Shown: positions 18,065 through 27,636, counted from the stretch's first letter. The stretch is DNA of 32,475 nucleotides from Fimbriimonadaceae bacterium (GCA_025455775.1 JALOLT010000017.1:1-32475), one strand, 5' to 3'. A program made the numbers and translations. Notes: generated by a model from the sequence alone, not told the origin.

Positions 18065-19472
18065 GGATTCTCACTGCCCCTTTAAATCCATCCATCGTCG
18101 GAATAAGGTTGCCTGCGGCGAGGCGTTGTTCGGCAGCCGAGATCGCAGTGGCATATTGCGGGAGATACTCCTTGCCTGCCACGAGCATCTCGTCCACCAT
18201 TTGCCAAACCTCTGGTGGGTTGCAGACCGCTCCTGTGAGAGGATCGAGTAGGAAGGCTTGACGCAGAAGTTGATCGTCGCCCGTCACAGCAGCGTGGACT
18301 GCCAGGCGCTGAACCGAAATCGATTGGCTACAAACGGCCGCGCAACCGAGCGGCAAATCGCCAACGATCGCCATGCTAATTCCGTTCCGGTCGGCATATC
18401 CCGGTGCTTCGATGATCGCATCTGCCGGAAGGTTTGAGATCGTACCTGTGTTCTTTCGATTGAAGTGGCCTCGATAAACGCGACCGGTTTCGAGCCCTTC
18501 GATGATATAGCTTCCATGTTCATCGCTGCGTTGCTCCGGGTCAATGGCGCGAGGCGGCTCCTTCATCAGGTCGTCAAAGTAAGTCATCGAATGGTCGCGC
18601 CACTCTCGGCAAACCCTCAGGTAGCCGCCTGTCTCACCGTGAATCCAGTAGCTGAGATCAACCCACTTCTCAATTTCGCTCAGTCGCTTTCGGTACCAGG
18701 GGAGGTACTCACTCAGGTGACCGTTTGACTCTGTGCTGTAGTAGCCGAAGCGACGCATGACATCGATTCGAACCTTCTCTGTCTTGCTGTACTCTTCGTG
18801 ATTTTCGAACGCCTCCAGCAAGCCAGGAATGAGGTCTCGCTTTCCGTGTCTGGCTTGGATGTACCACGTTTGGTGGTTGATACCAGCGCAGATGATGTCC
18901 ACATCCTTTTTCTCCAGCCCGTAGACCTTGGCAATCTGGCGATGGCCGTGTTGAACCCCGTGACACAACCCAACGACATTGACCCCGCCGAACTCGGCAC
19001 AGGCCCAGGTGAGGATCGCCATAGGGTTGCTGTAGTTCAGGAGGAGGGCGTCTGGTGCTGCAACCTCACGGATATCTTTGCAGATGCTAAGCAGGACCGG
19101 GATCCCCCTTTGGCCATACATGATGCCTCCTGGCCCGAGGGTGTCTCCGACGCACTGATCAACTCCGTACTTGAGAGGAATTTCGACGTCTGTCTCGAAC
19201 ATGGAAAGGCCCCCGACCCTCACAAAGCACATGACATAGTTCGCGTCTTGGATCGCTTCTCTCTGGCTCCCCGCTGGGATGATCTTGGCAGGAAGCTTTG
19301 CCTCCGAGACATCTCTGCCCACGAGCTGAACAGCGTGATCCAGATACTCGGCATCGATATCCCAGAGGTGAAACTCTGTCTCTCGGAACTCTGGAACGCA
19401 CAGAAGATCTGTGACGAGCGTCCTGGTGAACGTGAGGCTGCCAGCCCCGATGATGGCTACTTTTATGCTCAT
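18039..19472 (-). CDS. Family GH4 glycosidase (alpha-galactosidase / MelA-like)
   Basis: This 477-aa NAD- and metal-dependent glycoside hydrolase belongs to family 4. It begins with a Rossmann nucleotide-binding motif, VAIIGAGSLTFTR (6-18). The metal and substrate residues are visible: N149 in LLLNYSNPMA, C170 in GLCHGVQ, and H200 in CAGINHQ. Family members cleave glycosides by an oxidation-elimination mechanism; the CHGVQ and GINH forms suggest alpha-galactosidase or alpha-glucuronidase-type rather than the 6-phospho-glycosidases. It follows the PhyH gene by 7 bases, with AGTAGGTAG as ribosome binding site, so they form an operon. It is cytoplasmic. Confidence 0.93.
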   Translation of the reverse strand: MSIKVAIIGAGSLTFTRTLVTDLLCVPEFRETEFHLWDIDAEYLDHAVQLVGRDVSEAKLPAKIIPAGSQREAIQDANYVMCFVRVGGLSMFETDVEIPLKYGVDQCVGDTLGPGGIMYGQRGIPVLLSICKDIREVAAPDALLLNYSNPMAILTWACAEFGGVNVVGLCHGVQHGHRQIAKVYGLEKKDVDIICAGINHQTWYIQARHGKRDLIPGLLEAFENHEEYSKTEKVRIDVMRRFGYYSTESNGHLSEYLPWYRKRLSEIEKWVDLSYWIHGETGGYLRVCREWRDHSMTYFDDLMKEPPRAIDPEQRSDEHGSYIIEGLETGRVYRGHFNRKNTGTISNLPADAIIEAPGYADRNGISMAIVGDLPLGCAAVCSQSISVQRLAVHAAVTGDDQLLRQAFLLDPLTGAVCNPPEVWQMVDEMLVAGKEYLPQYATAISAAEQRLAAGNLIPTMDGFKGAVRIPSQPVEKS

Positions 19473-19479
19473 AAACTAC

Positions 19480-20337
19480 CTACTCGGTTCTTAAAACTTT
19501 GTCGTGATCTCGAGCAGGCACCAAGGTGACCTCCGAGCCGTCTGTTCCATCTACCCAGACCCCACAGGTATCGCCAGCTTCGCCTGGCTCAAGACTAATC
19601 TGAGTCCCATCCATGCGAAATGCCGGGAAATAGCCTTTCGCAACATGACTACAGTCGCCAGTGACGTAGTGGCCAATCAGGGCCCGGCGGAAAAGATCTT
19701 GACTGGTATTTGGCAAGCTCCCATGAATGACTGACCCGTTGAAGAAAAGAACGTCCCCTGCCTTCATCCGAGCAGGGACGATCTCAGCATCATCTGGAAC
19801 TGGGACCGTCACGTCTGTGAAACTCTGGCTTGAATCAGCTTCCACAGTGCAAAGGATGGGAAGATCTTGAGATCCTTTCATCAACATCATGCAGCCGTTT
19901 TCTTCGCTGCAATCATCCAAGGCTAGCCAGGCAGCGATGCAGGTGCCAGGGTGGGCGCGCAAATAAAAGTTATCTTGGTGAAGAGCTTGGCCCCTTGCCC
20001 CAGGTGGTTTGAAGTACACCATGGTCTGAACGGCATAGGGTGATGAGCCTGTGAGTTGGGTCAAGATCTGATCGAGCCGCTGATCAATCAGCCAATCAAA
20101 AGCCACTTGATCATAGCGGTGGGGCTGCATCAAGCGGGGGTAGCGACGAAGAGGATCTTGGTGATTTGGCTCTGGTGGGCGGTCATCCAGCGGACGAGAT
20201 TCTTGCCGGAGATCCATGAAGTGGTCTCTCAGAGCCTCGACCTCATCTTCCGAAAAAAGCTGGGGAACGAGGGTGAAGCCGTTTTGCTCGAAATCCTTAA
20301 CCTTGGTTTGCACTAACGCTTGCTCAAGCACGATCAA
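19480..20337 (-). CDS. Phytanoyl-CoA dioxygenase (PhyH) family Fe(II)/2-oxoglutarate oxygenase
   Basis: This 285-aa protein has the double-stranded beta-helix of the PhyH family. The iron facial triad is H120 and D122 in ALHQDNFYLR and H205 in FFNGSVIHGS. An arginine for 2-oxoglutarate follows in FRRALIGHYV (about 217-218). N-terminal FEQNGFTLVPQLFSEDEVEAL is typical. The substrate is not known; bacterial members often act on small metabolites. It is upstream of and 7 bases from the GH4 gene, suggesting joint use of some glycoside. The frame starts with TTG at 20337; a GTG at 20331 is also possible, and neither has a good ribosome binding site. Confidence 0.9.
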   Translation of the reverse strand: MIVLEQALVQTKVKDFEQNGFTLVPQLFSEDEVEALRDHFMDLRQESRPLDDRPPEPNHQDPLRRYPRLMQPHRYDQVAFDWLIDQRLDQILTQLTGSSPYAVQTMVYFKPPGARGQALHQDNFYLRAHPGTCIAAWLALDDCSEENGCMMLMKGSQDLPILCTVEADSSQSFTDVTVPVPDDAEIVPARMKAGDVLFFNGSVIHGSLPNTSQDLFRRALIGHYVTGDCSHVAKGYFPAFRMDGTQISLEPGEAGDTCGVWVDGTDGSEVTLVPARDHDKVLRTE

Positions 20338-20448
20338 GGCTTATGATATGCGAAAGGAGCTCCGAAGAGTCCATTTAATGAGCCGGTTTTGCTTCCGGTT
20401 TTCTCTCACATTTCTCCCCCTCGGAGCGAGTTTGGGTTCGTGAGGTCG

Positions 20449-21021
20449 CTAGGCGACTTTTCCTTCCGATGCGAGCTCGTGCAGATAGTTGACCCAGAGA
20501 TCCGAAACCACTCGGCCATTTGCCTCGAGGATCACCCCATATTCGATGACGTCCGATTCCGGTGCCTGCTTTGCCCGAACCACCTTACAATTCAGGGCAA
20601 CCTGGATCCCTGTCTCCACGAGGCGGACAGAAATTCGACTCCCAACCGGAATCCGATCAAATGCTGCGAATGCAATACCAGATCTGGAGACGTTGGTTAG
20701 CTTGCCAGAAAATCGATCTGACCCAGCTGTCACGTCCACAAGCATGCCATAGACTCCAACTCGTGGCTCCCTTTCTTGACTCGTACTCATGTGGCTATCG
20801 GTGAGCCAGCACTGCACCATATCCCCACTTACGTTCACCACTTGAAAGACTTGCCGGAGCTGGATACCGCCGTCGATCATCGTACATCTGAGGAATTCGC
20901 CTGGCACAAGGCTGTCCTGCCTATTGATCCGAATCATGAGCCGTGGGGACTTCCAACCCTCGACAAGGGCATGAATGATTCCCTTCGATCCCGCTCGAGT
21001 AAACGTTGCCCGATTAAACAT
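20449..21021 (-). CDS. PilZ-domain protein (probable c-di-GMP receptor)
   Basis: This 190-aa protein has a YcgR-like two-part layout. An N-terminal beta domain (about 1-80) includes LVPGEFLRCTMIDGG. A C-terminal PilZ domain (about 82-180) follows, with the arginine cluster around R84 and R87 (QEREPRVGV) and the N-x-S-x-x-G signature at N110-S112-G115 (TNVSRSGIAF). In PilZ proteins these residues grip cyclic di-GMP. The arginine spacing is one short of the usual RxxxR, so binding is likely but not certain. The downstream target (motility or polysaccharide) is not shown by the neighbours. It is preceded by the AraC-type gene on the same strand, with a hairpin between. Confidence 0.78.
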   Translation of the reverse strand: MFNRATFTRAGSKGIIHALVEGWKSPRLMIRINRQDSLVPGEFLRCTMIDGGIQLRQVFQVVNVSGDMVQCWLTDSHMSTSQEREPRVGVYGMLVDVTAGSDRFSGKLTNVSRSGIAFAAFDRIPVGSRISVRLVETGIQVALNCKVVRAKQAPESDVIEYGVILEANGRVVSDLWVNYLHELASEGKVA

Positions 21022-21093
21022 TTCTTGTGTAATTCGCTGAAAAGGAATCCCTGTTCATTTATTGGCTCACATCAAGCCATTCTTTCGGGCATC

Positions 21094-21122
21094 AAAAAGC
21101 AAAAGTTCCGCAATTTTTGCTT
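21094..21122 (-). terminator. A/T-rich terminator after the AraC-type gene
   Basis: AAGCAAAA (minus, 21122-21115) pairs with TTTTGCTT (21104-21097) around a 10-base loop, followed by TTTGATG. The stem is weak but well placed, right after the regulator stop. Confidence 0.45.
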
Positions 21123-21129
21123 GTTGTAG

Positions 21130-21963
21130 CTACAGGGCAACCGTTCGCAGAGCTTTTTGACGAAACTCCGCCGGAGTGAGGCCAGTGAGGGAGGCAAACC
21201 TGCGGTGAAAATCACCAGCAGTGCCAAATCCGACCCTCCGGCAAATCTCTTCAACGGTGAGATCCGTCTTGCGAAGAAGTTCCATGGCTGCCTCGACTCG
21301 AATCCTCGCCACGAGCGAACTCGGAGTAGTCTGGTAAATCTTTTGAACGCTCCTCGCCAGATGGGCATCCGTTACCTGGGCAGCGCGCCTCATCGCTCCG
21401 ATCCCTTCGAGAAGACCTTGGGGAGTCCGGACTGCGTCAATGGCGTTCTGCAACCAGGCAGGAGCCACGATCGCTGGAAGCGAGGCCACTGACTCATCCA
21501 GGGCGGCAAAAAGACTCAAGAGGTGGCGGCCATTGTTGCGCTGATCCACGTGAGCCAGACACTCCTCAAACAGTCTGCGAAGATGCAAGAGATCCTTACC
21601 GCCAAAGTGGTGGCTCAAGATCGTGCCCTCCTCGTGGAGGGGCGAAAAAACCGAACTCTCAGGGAGCAAAGATTTCAGAGATTTCGTCGTTTCTTGGGTA
21701 ATCGCGACATTGACCATCCTAAAAGGTTCGCTTTTAGCAAGAGTGAACCGATGGGAGTGATCCGGGCTGATCATGCGCAGATCACCCCGACGAAGAATTT
21801 CTTGACGAGACATCAAATCGTGTTCACAAGTTCCCTCGAGAACAAGAAACACTTCCGTGAAATCGTGCCGATGCATGACCCCCATTGGCCGCATGCTACT
21901 TGCGTCAAGCAGTGCGGCATGGTATTGCCCCGGAACGTGCAGATCATCGAAGAGGAGTACCAT
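21130..21963 (-). CDS. AraC-family transcriptional regulator
   Basis: This 277-aa regulator has an N-terminal cupin-like sensor domain (about 1-150), containing MHRHDFTEVFLVLEGTCEH and the H-x-F pattern SPDHSHRFTL. A C-terminal pair of helix-turn-helix motifs follows (about 175-277), seen as LLRKTDLTVEEICRRVGFG then DFHRRFASLTGLTPAEFRQ. Such proteins usually sense a sugar or related compound and activate nearby catabolic genes. The closest candidates are the divergent PhyH pseudogene and, on the same strand, the PhyH-GH4 pair. The upstream region (21964-22037) is A/T-rich and contains short inverted repeats (AATATCAAATAATG region) that could hold its operator. Confidence 0.92.
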   Translation of the reverse strand: MVLLFDDLHVPGQYHAALLDASSMRPMGVMHRHDFTEVFLVLEGTCEHDLMSRQEILRRGDLRMISPDHSHRFTLAKSEPFRMVNVAITQETTKSLKSLLPESSVFSPLHEEGTILSHHFGGKDLLHLRRLFEECLAHVDQRNNGRHLLSLFAALDESVASLPAIVAPAWLQNAIDAVRTPQGLLEGIGAMRRAAQVTDAHLARSVQKIYQTTPSSLVARIRVEAAMELLRKTDLTVEEICRRVGFGTAGDFHRRFASLTGLTPAEFRQKALRTVAL

Positions 21964-22037
21964 TGAATATCAAATAATGTGACAATATTGATGGTGACTG
22001 ATATGCAATTCACTTTCAAGCCGTGAAAAATAAGGAC

Positions 22038-22463
22038 ATGGGAAAGAGCTTAGGTAACTACCTTAGTTTCCAGGAAGTTCAGAATTTCCAAAAATAGGGC
22101 TTCATTAGTTACAGCAAGCACGTCTTTTCGCCAGAAAAATTCAGCCGTTTTAAAGATATTTTTGAAGAATATCTTGCTCTTTACGGAGAAGATGAGCTCG
22201 ATGTTATCCACTTCAAAGATTCAAAATTGCTAGAATTCCTTCTCCATAATTCTGTGCACGATCTTGTGGAATCCTTAGTCGGTCCGGACATCGGATTATG
22301 GTCGAGTCACTTCATTTCGAAGCCCCCGAGAACCGGTAAAAAGACCCCCTGGCACGAGGATTCGGCCTATTGGGCGGGACGTATTTCGACAATGGAGAAC
22401 GTCGTGACGGTTTGGCTCGCCAGGGGGCGAAACCTCGCCGGGAACCAGTACGAAAACGAGTAA
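22038..22463 (+). pseudogene. Broken phytanoyl-CoA dioxygenase family gene
   Basis: Read in one frame from the ATG at 22038, this gives a clear PhyH N-terminus: LSFQEVQNFQK, then a TAG stop at 22095-22097, then GFISYSKHVFSPEKFSRF. Normal family members have an acidic residue where the TAG sits (F-x-x-x-G-F), so one base change explains it. The frame continues through VGPDIGLWSSHFISKPPRTG and the iron-binding H-x-D of TPWHEDSAYW. It departs from the family after VTVWLA, so the second half with the distal His is missing. This is a remnant with a nonsense mutation and a lost 3' end. It is divergent from the AraC-type gene. The base composition is more A/T-rich than its neighbours, suggesting acquisition. 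Confidence 0.8.
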
Positions 22464-22465
22464 GC

Positions 22466-22510
22466 AAAAACTCCCTTCTGCCAGTTTTCATCTGGGAGAA
22501 GGGAGTTTTT
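22466..22510 (-). terminator. Strong bidirectional terminator (rpsJ / PhyH remnant)
   Basis: AAAAACTCCCTTCT (22466-22479) pairs with AGAAGGGAGTTTTT (22497-22510), with an inner CCAG/CTGG pairing. T-runs follow on both strands. On the minus strand it lies 20 bases after the rpsJ stop. Confidence 0.88.
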
Positions 22511-22529
22511 GGATGGCGGAGGCCAGCCA

Positions 22530-22844
22530 CTAAACGGTCTTGATTTCGATGTCGACGCCGCTCGGCAAGTCGAGTCTCATCAAGCTATCGATCGTCTTGT
22601 TCGTCGGCTCATTGATGTCGATGAGTCGGTTGTGGATGCGAAGCTCGAAGTGCTCCATCGACTCTTTGTCGATGTGGGGGCCGCGAATGACGCAAAATCG
22701 TCGGATTCTGGTTGGAAGGGGGATCGGGCCTGCGATCTTCGCGCCGGTTCGCTTGGCAGTATCGGTGATCTTAGAAGCAGATTGATCCAGAATGCGGTGA
22801 TCGTAGGCGCGCAGTCGGATTCGGATGCGGACATTAGCTGACAT
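22530..22844 (-). CDS. rpsJ: 30S ribosomal protein S10 (NusE)
   Basis: This 104-aa protein is of normal S10 length. Family marks are [18 protein letters not shown] near the start, the loop [20 protein letters not shown] (about 39-58), [12 protein letters not shown], and the C-terminal [11 protein letters not shown]10 is a small-subunit protein that also joins NusB in antitermination. A clear AAGGAAA ribosome binding site precedes the ATG. Usually rpsJ opens the S10 ribosomal operon; here a strong terminator follows directly and no rplC is present, so the gene stands apart from that cluster. Tuf lies upstream on the same strand, separated by a lipoprotein gene. Confidence 0.98.
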   Translation of the reverse strand: MSANVRIRIRLRAYDHRILDQSASKITDTAKRTGAKIAGPIPLPTRIRRFCVIRGPHIDKESMEHFELRIHNRLIDINEPTNKTIDSLMRLDLPSGVDIEIKTV

Positions 22845-22989
22845 AGTCTTTCCTTCGTTGTGTCGAAAGCACCTGGGAGGATCTGTTTGTTAACTTCCTT
22901 CAAGGGGCTGCAAATTCCAGGCTTTCGTCAACACAAAAGCCCCCACCTTGCAGCACTCCGAAAGATACCCAAGTTAAGAACCATTCCCT

Positions 22990-23005
22990 CGGCCCTTAGG
23001 CCGAA
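22990..23005 (-). other. Perfect GC hairpin between BON lipoprotein gene and rpsJ
   Basis: TCGGCC (22990-22995) pairs with GGCCGA (23000-23005) around a 4-base loop in the 212-base gap upstream of rpsJ. No T-run follows on either strand, so it may be part of an rpsJ leader structure or a weak transcription stop. The rest of the gap holds only the rpsJ ribosome binding site and a lone TTGACG. Confidence 0.4.
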
Positions 23006-23056
23006 AACGGGGCCATGACCCTGCGGCTTTAGTTTGATTTCCAACTATGGATCGGA

Positions 23057-23398
23057 CTATGGCTTAATCGTGAGTTTGTCGACGACCTTCTCCACCCCTT
23101 TGGTTTCCCTGGCTATCTCCAGCACCAGGGCCTTCTCCTTGGCAGTACGGACGTGACCAGAGACAGTGATCGTTCCCCCCTCGCTTTCGACCCTTAGGCC
23201 AGTCATATCAACACCCTTCCTCAAACCAAGGGCTGTATTCACCTTAACGGCGAGGCTGGCATTCACAAGAGATCTGGTGCCGCTCTCGGCAAGTTGGCCA
23301 GCGTCTTGGGTCAGCTCTTTAGCATCGGTCGGATTGCAGGCCACGAGCCCCAGACCTAAACCAACGACAACCACGGATAAAGTCAAGAAGCTTTTCAT
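23057..23398 (-). CDS. BON-domain lipoprotein
   Basis: This 113-aa protein starts with a lipoprotein signal: [21 protein letters not shown], with the lipobox cysteine at residue 21. A polar linker follows, then one BON domain (about 48-113), seen as [38 protein letters not shown] and [14 protein letters not shown] domains are found in OsmY-like envelope proteins and are linked to membrane or phospholipid association. The open frame extends upstream to 23482, but the signal peptide fixes the ATG at 23398. It sits between the tuf terminator and rpsJ, an unusual place for an envelope protein gene. Confidence 0.88.
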   Translation of the reverse strand: MKSFLTLSVVVVGLGLGLVACNPTDAKELTQDAGQLAESGTRSLVNASLAVKVNTALGLRKGVDMTGLRVESEGGTITVSGHVRTAKEKALVLEIARETKGVEKVVDKLTIKP

Positions 23399-23493
23399 TT
23401 CAGTATTTGTTGGACGAGAATGGCGAACCAGTGGTTGTAAAGGACCTACTGAAAGTGAGCCAAGACCTTGCAACCAACGCAAGGGGAGCCGGC

Positions 23494-23532
23494 CAAAAAA
23501 AGTTTCACCTGCCCCAAGGGACAGGTGAAACT
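23494..23532 (-). terminator. Rho-independent terminator of tuf
   Basis: AGTTTCACCTG (minus, 23532-23522) pairs perfectly with CAGGTGAAACT (23511-23501) around a CCC/GGG-closed loop. A run of seven T follows on the minus strand (23500-23494). It lies 21 bases after the tuf stop. Confidence 0.92.
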
Positions 23533-23553
23533 GAGTCGCTGACGACCGAGGTC

Positions 23554-24762
23554 TTACGCGTAGACCTTGGTGATCGTGCCAGCACCGACGGTGCGGCCGC
23601 CTTCGCGGATCGCGAACTTCGAACCCTCTTCCATAGCGATCGGGTTGATGAGTTCAACGGTCATCACGATGTTCTCGCCAGGCATAACCATTTCGACACC
23701 GGTTGGCAGGTTGAGCGTTCCGGTAACGTCAGTTGTGCGGAAGTAGAACTGAGGTCGGTATCCGTTGGTGAACGGCGTATGGCGACCGCCTTCTTCCTTG
23801 GAAAGGACGTAAACCTGGGCATCAAACTTCGTGTGGGGCTTGATGGATCCTGGCTTGCAGATAACCATGCCTCGCTCGATGTCGGTTCGGCCGATACCAC
23901 GGAGGAGCAAACCGACGTTGTCGCCAGCTTGGCACTCATCCAGCAGCTTTCGGAACATTTCGACTCCGGTACAGGTGGTCTTGCGAGTCTCGCGAATTCC
24001 GACGATTTCGACTTCAGTGTTAACCTGGAGTCTGCCTCGCTCAACGCGGCCGGTGGCAACCGTACCACGACCAGTGATGGTGAAGACGTCTTCCACCGCG
24101 CAGAGGAACGGCTTGTCGACATCTCGCTCTGGGTTAGGAATGAAGCTGTCCACAGCATCCATCAGGTCAGTGATCGACTTCACGTTGTCGTCTTCGTAGT
24201 TCACCGTTCCGGCTTCGACTTGGTCGAGAGCCTTTCGGGCGGAACCCTTTACGATCGGTGTGGCGTCGCCATCGAAACCGTAGGTGGTGAGAAGCTCGCG
24301 AATCTCCATCTCGACAAGCTCAATCAGTTCTGCGTCATCCACGAGGTCAGTCTTGTTGACATAAACCACGATGTAAGGGACACCGACCTGGCGGGCGAGC
24401 AGGATGTGCTCTCGCGTCTGGGGCATAGGGCCGTCAGTAGCAGACACAACCAGAATCGCACCGTCCATTTGGGCGGCGCCAGTGATCATGTTCTTGATGA
24501 AGTCAGCGTGGCCAGGGCAGTCGACGTGGGCATAGTGCCTTGTGTCGGTCTCGTACTCCTGGTGCGAAATGTTGATCGTAATACCGCGTGCCTTCTCTTC
24601 AGGCGCCGAGTCGATTTCATCGTATCGGCGGGCTTGGGCGAGGCCCTTGGTTTGTAAGACGCCGGTGATAGCGGCGGTCAGGGTGGTCTTTCCGTGGTCG
24701 ACGTGGCCAATGGTACCAACGTTGACGTGCGGCTTTTTCCTTTCGAACTTAGCTCGTGCCAT
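23554..24762 (-). CDS. tuf: Elongation factor Tu
   Basis: This 402-aa GTPase delivers aminoacyl-tRNA to the ribosome. G-domain motifs are [10 protein letters not shown] (G1), RGITIN (G2), DCPGH (G3), NKTDLVDD (G4) and GSARKALD (G5). Domain 2 begins near [13 protein letters not shown], and domain 3 ends in [13 protein letters not shown]. The length is normal, slightly above that of E. coli. AAAGGACAAACAAC upstream gives a good ribosome binding site for the ATG at 24762. It is not followed by the rest of the str operon; a perfect terminator ends it. A long reading frame on the opposite strand is a codon-usage shadow. Confidence 0.99.
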   Translation of the reverse strand: MARAKFERKKPHVNVGTIGHVDHGKTTLTAAITGVLQTKGLAQARRYDEIDSAPEEKARGITINISHQEYETDTRHYAHVDCPGHADFIKNMITGAAQMDGAILVVSATDGPMPQTREHILLARQVGVPYIVVYVNKTDLVDDAELIELVEMEIRELLTTYGFDGDATPIVKGSARKALDQVEAGTVNYEDDNVKSITDLMDAVDSFIPNPERDVDKPFLCAVEDVFTITGRGTVATGRVERGRLQVNTEVEIVGIRETRKTTCTGVEMFRKLLDECQAGDNVGLLLRGIGRTDIERGMVICKPGSIKPHTKFDAQVYVLSKEEGGRHTPFTNGYRPQFYFRTTDVTGTLNLPTGVEMVMPGENIVMTVELINPIAMEEGSKFAIREGGRTVGAGTITKVYA

Positions 24763-25347
24763 GTTGTTTGTCCTTTTTTCGTCCGGTTTTTACTGCTCAG
24801 GGCCAGAGGCCTTCGCAGAGCCACCATGGTCAAAGTGAACCAAGGCCGGAGATCGATGCTCATGCGCTTTATTGAGTTCGCTACGCTCCGCACAAGCACT
24901 GTATATTGTCACTTCAAAGGGGTCGCCTTCAACCTGGCCTAGGGCTATGGATCAATTGAGCGGGTCTTCCAGCGGTTCGTGGGGCGGTCGTCGTTCATTT
25001 CGAATCTCTCCATAGATATCTGTGATCCTTTGGTTGACCTAGCTCAGAACGACCTGCCCGCCTCCCAGAGTCAACGTTCTTGCCTCCGGTAGCGCTCCGG
25101 GACTGCGCCTTGGTTGGCAGATCCCCGTGGATCGGTGGGGTCTCCCTGGGAGTTGAGGGCGAGGGTGGCAACCGGTCAGCAGAGTCGGAACGCCCTGTCT
25201 CCGAGGCCCGCAGGAATCAACCCGCGAAGGCTGGCTTTTTTCGGTGAAAAGGGTGGCCTTGGGCCATAAAGGGGCTTGGTTAACTGGGACGAGGAAAAAA
25301 CTGCAAAGAGGGAAAACCTACTCCTTTTGCTCATCAAAGGGGTTTGA

Positions 25348-25429
25348 GCGCCCGGGGGCGGCCCGGAGACCAAGATTGGAACCTGGTTCCCTGGTCTTTT
25401 CCGGGCGGGGAGGCCGCGGGCCAGGGCGC
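25348..25429. other. Large nested hairpin upstream of groES
   Basis: Four stems nest around one axis: GCGCCC (25348-25353) with GGGCGC (25424-25429), GCGGCC (25358-25363) with GGCCGC (25412-25417), CGGA (25364-25367) with TCCG (25400-25403), and GACCA (25368-25372) with TGGTC (25392-25396). GGAACC/GGTTCC lies at the tip. No T-run follows on either strand in the right place, so it is not a standard terminator. It may be a structured RNA or DNA element of unknown role. Confidence 0.6.
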
Positions 25430-25558
25430 GCAAACCCGAAAAAAAGATCCCCCGCTCAGAAGCAAGACCCCTGGTCACGGCCGTGGAAACTCACCGCGAA
25501 TGGCCCCTATCGTTGGCACTCTAGTCCTAAGTCTGCTAAAACCTCCCCGCCAAGGACG

Positions 25559-25564
25559 TACAAT
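25559..25564 (+). promoter_or_regulatory. Predicted -10 element of groESL
   Basis: TACAAT at 25559-25564 matches the -10 consensus in five of six positions. It lies just upstream of the CIRCE-like repeat, so transcription would start inside the operator. The -35 region (around 25536-25541, CTAAAA) is weak. Confidence 0.4.
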
Positions 25565-25566
25565 AT

Positions 25567-25593
25567 TTAGCAATCAAAGGCAGCGACTGCTAA
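25567..25593 (+). promoter_or_regulatory. CIRCE-like operator (HrcA binding site) of groESL
   Basis: TTAGCAATC (25567-25575), nine spacer bases, then GACTGCTAA (25585-25593). This is the CIRCE consensus TTAGCACTC-N9-GAGTGCTAA with one matched-position change in each half. The spacing of exactly nine and the position before groES make heat-shock control by an HrcA repressor very likely. hrcA itself is not in the window. Confidence 0.85.
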
Positions 25594-25628
25594 AGTTGCA
25601 GCCCTCACCAGACTGGAGAAAAAACACT

Positions 25629-25919
25629 ATGGCCAATATTCGCCCCTTAGGAGACAAGGTCGTCGTCGAGCTGATGGAAGCCGAAGAGAAGACCGCCGGC
25701 GGCATCCTGCTGCCCGATTCTGCAAAGAAGAAGCCGACCGAAGGAAAGATCGTCGCAGTAGGAGCAGGTCGAGTCCTCGAAACCGGCGAGCGCAATGCCC
25801 TCACCGTGAAGGTCGGAGATAAGGTGCTCTTTAGCAAGTACGGCGGAAATGAAGTGACCGTCGACGGCAAAGAGTACACGATCCTCGACGAAGACCAAAT
25901 CTACGCCATCGTCAACTAA
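25629..25919 (+). CDS. groES: Co-chaperonin GroES
   Basis: This 96-aa protein forms the heptameric lid of the GroEL chamber. Family marks are [33 protein letters not shown] with its mobile loop (about 16-33), [25 protein letters not shown] and the C-terminal [15 protein letters not shown] lies nine bases before the ATG at 25629, so a much longer in-frame extension upstream is not used. It is followed by groEL after 39 bases in the same operon, under the CIRCE-like operator. Confidence 0.98.
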   Translation: MANIRPLGDKVVVELMEAEEKTAGGILLPDSAKKKPTEGKIVAVGAGRVLETGERNALTVKVGDKVLFSKYGGNEVTVDGKEYTILDEDQIYAIVN

Positions 25920-25943
25920 ATCCTCTCAGACACACACTAGTAG

Positions 25944-27584
<1,641 letters not shown>

Positions 27585-27604
27585 AAGTCAGGTCACGCAA
27601 AATC

Positions 27605-27636
27605 AAGGCCTCCGGCAGTAGCCGGAGGCCTTTTTT
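27605..27636 (+). terminator. Rho-independent terminator of groESL
   Basis: GGCCTCCGG (27607-27615) pairs with CCGGAGGCC (27622-27630) around a 6-base loop, followed by six T. It lies 22 bases after the groEL stop and insulates the CRISPR locus from groESL transcription. Confidence 0.95.

Larger units (their letters stand above)
24763..25628. other. Long noncoding region between tuf and groES
   Basis: This 866-base stretch separates divergent tuf and groES. I see no convincing gene, tRNA or rRNA in it. Near tuf it should hold the tuf promoter and leader, but I could not place a convincing -35/-10 pair. The middle contains several inverted repeats, including AGATCCCC/GGGGTCT near 25112-25136 and the large nested hairpin at 25348-25429. 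Near groES it holds a promoter-like TACAAT and the CIRCE-like operator. A minus-strand micro-ORF of 17 codons lies at 24945-24998, with GGAGAG upstream. Signatures of RNase P RNA, SRP RNA and tmRNA were looked for by eye and not found. Confidence 0.6.

Noticed and set aside
18798-19529. A 243-codon plus-strand frame opposite the GH4 gene
   Set aside because: Antisense of a clear GH4 enzyme with all catalytic residues; it also runs across the operon junction without a ribosome binding site.
20380-20405. Direct repeat CCGGTTTTGCTT/CCGGTTTTCTC as a terminator
   Set aside because: It can form only a 4-bp CCGG stem, so support is too weak.
23407-24657. A 416-codon plus-strand open frame opposite tuf
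   Set aside because: It is the exact antisense of a highly expressed, fully recognisable EF-Tu gene, and its content (V, D, H, L-rich) is typical of a codon-bias shadow.
25344-25628. In-frame extension of GroES by 95 residues upstream
   Set aside because: It would be read through the large hairpin and the CIRCE operator. The GGAG-preceded ATG at 25629 gives the normal GroES length.
24763-25628. A tRNA, RNase P RNA, SRP RNA or tmRNA in the tuf-groES gap
   Set aside because: None of the conserved core sequences was found by eye on either strand. A covariance search would be decisive.
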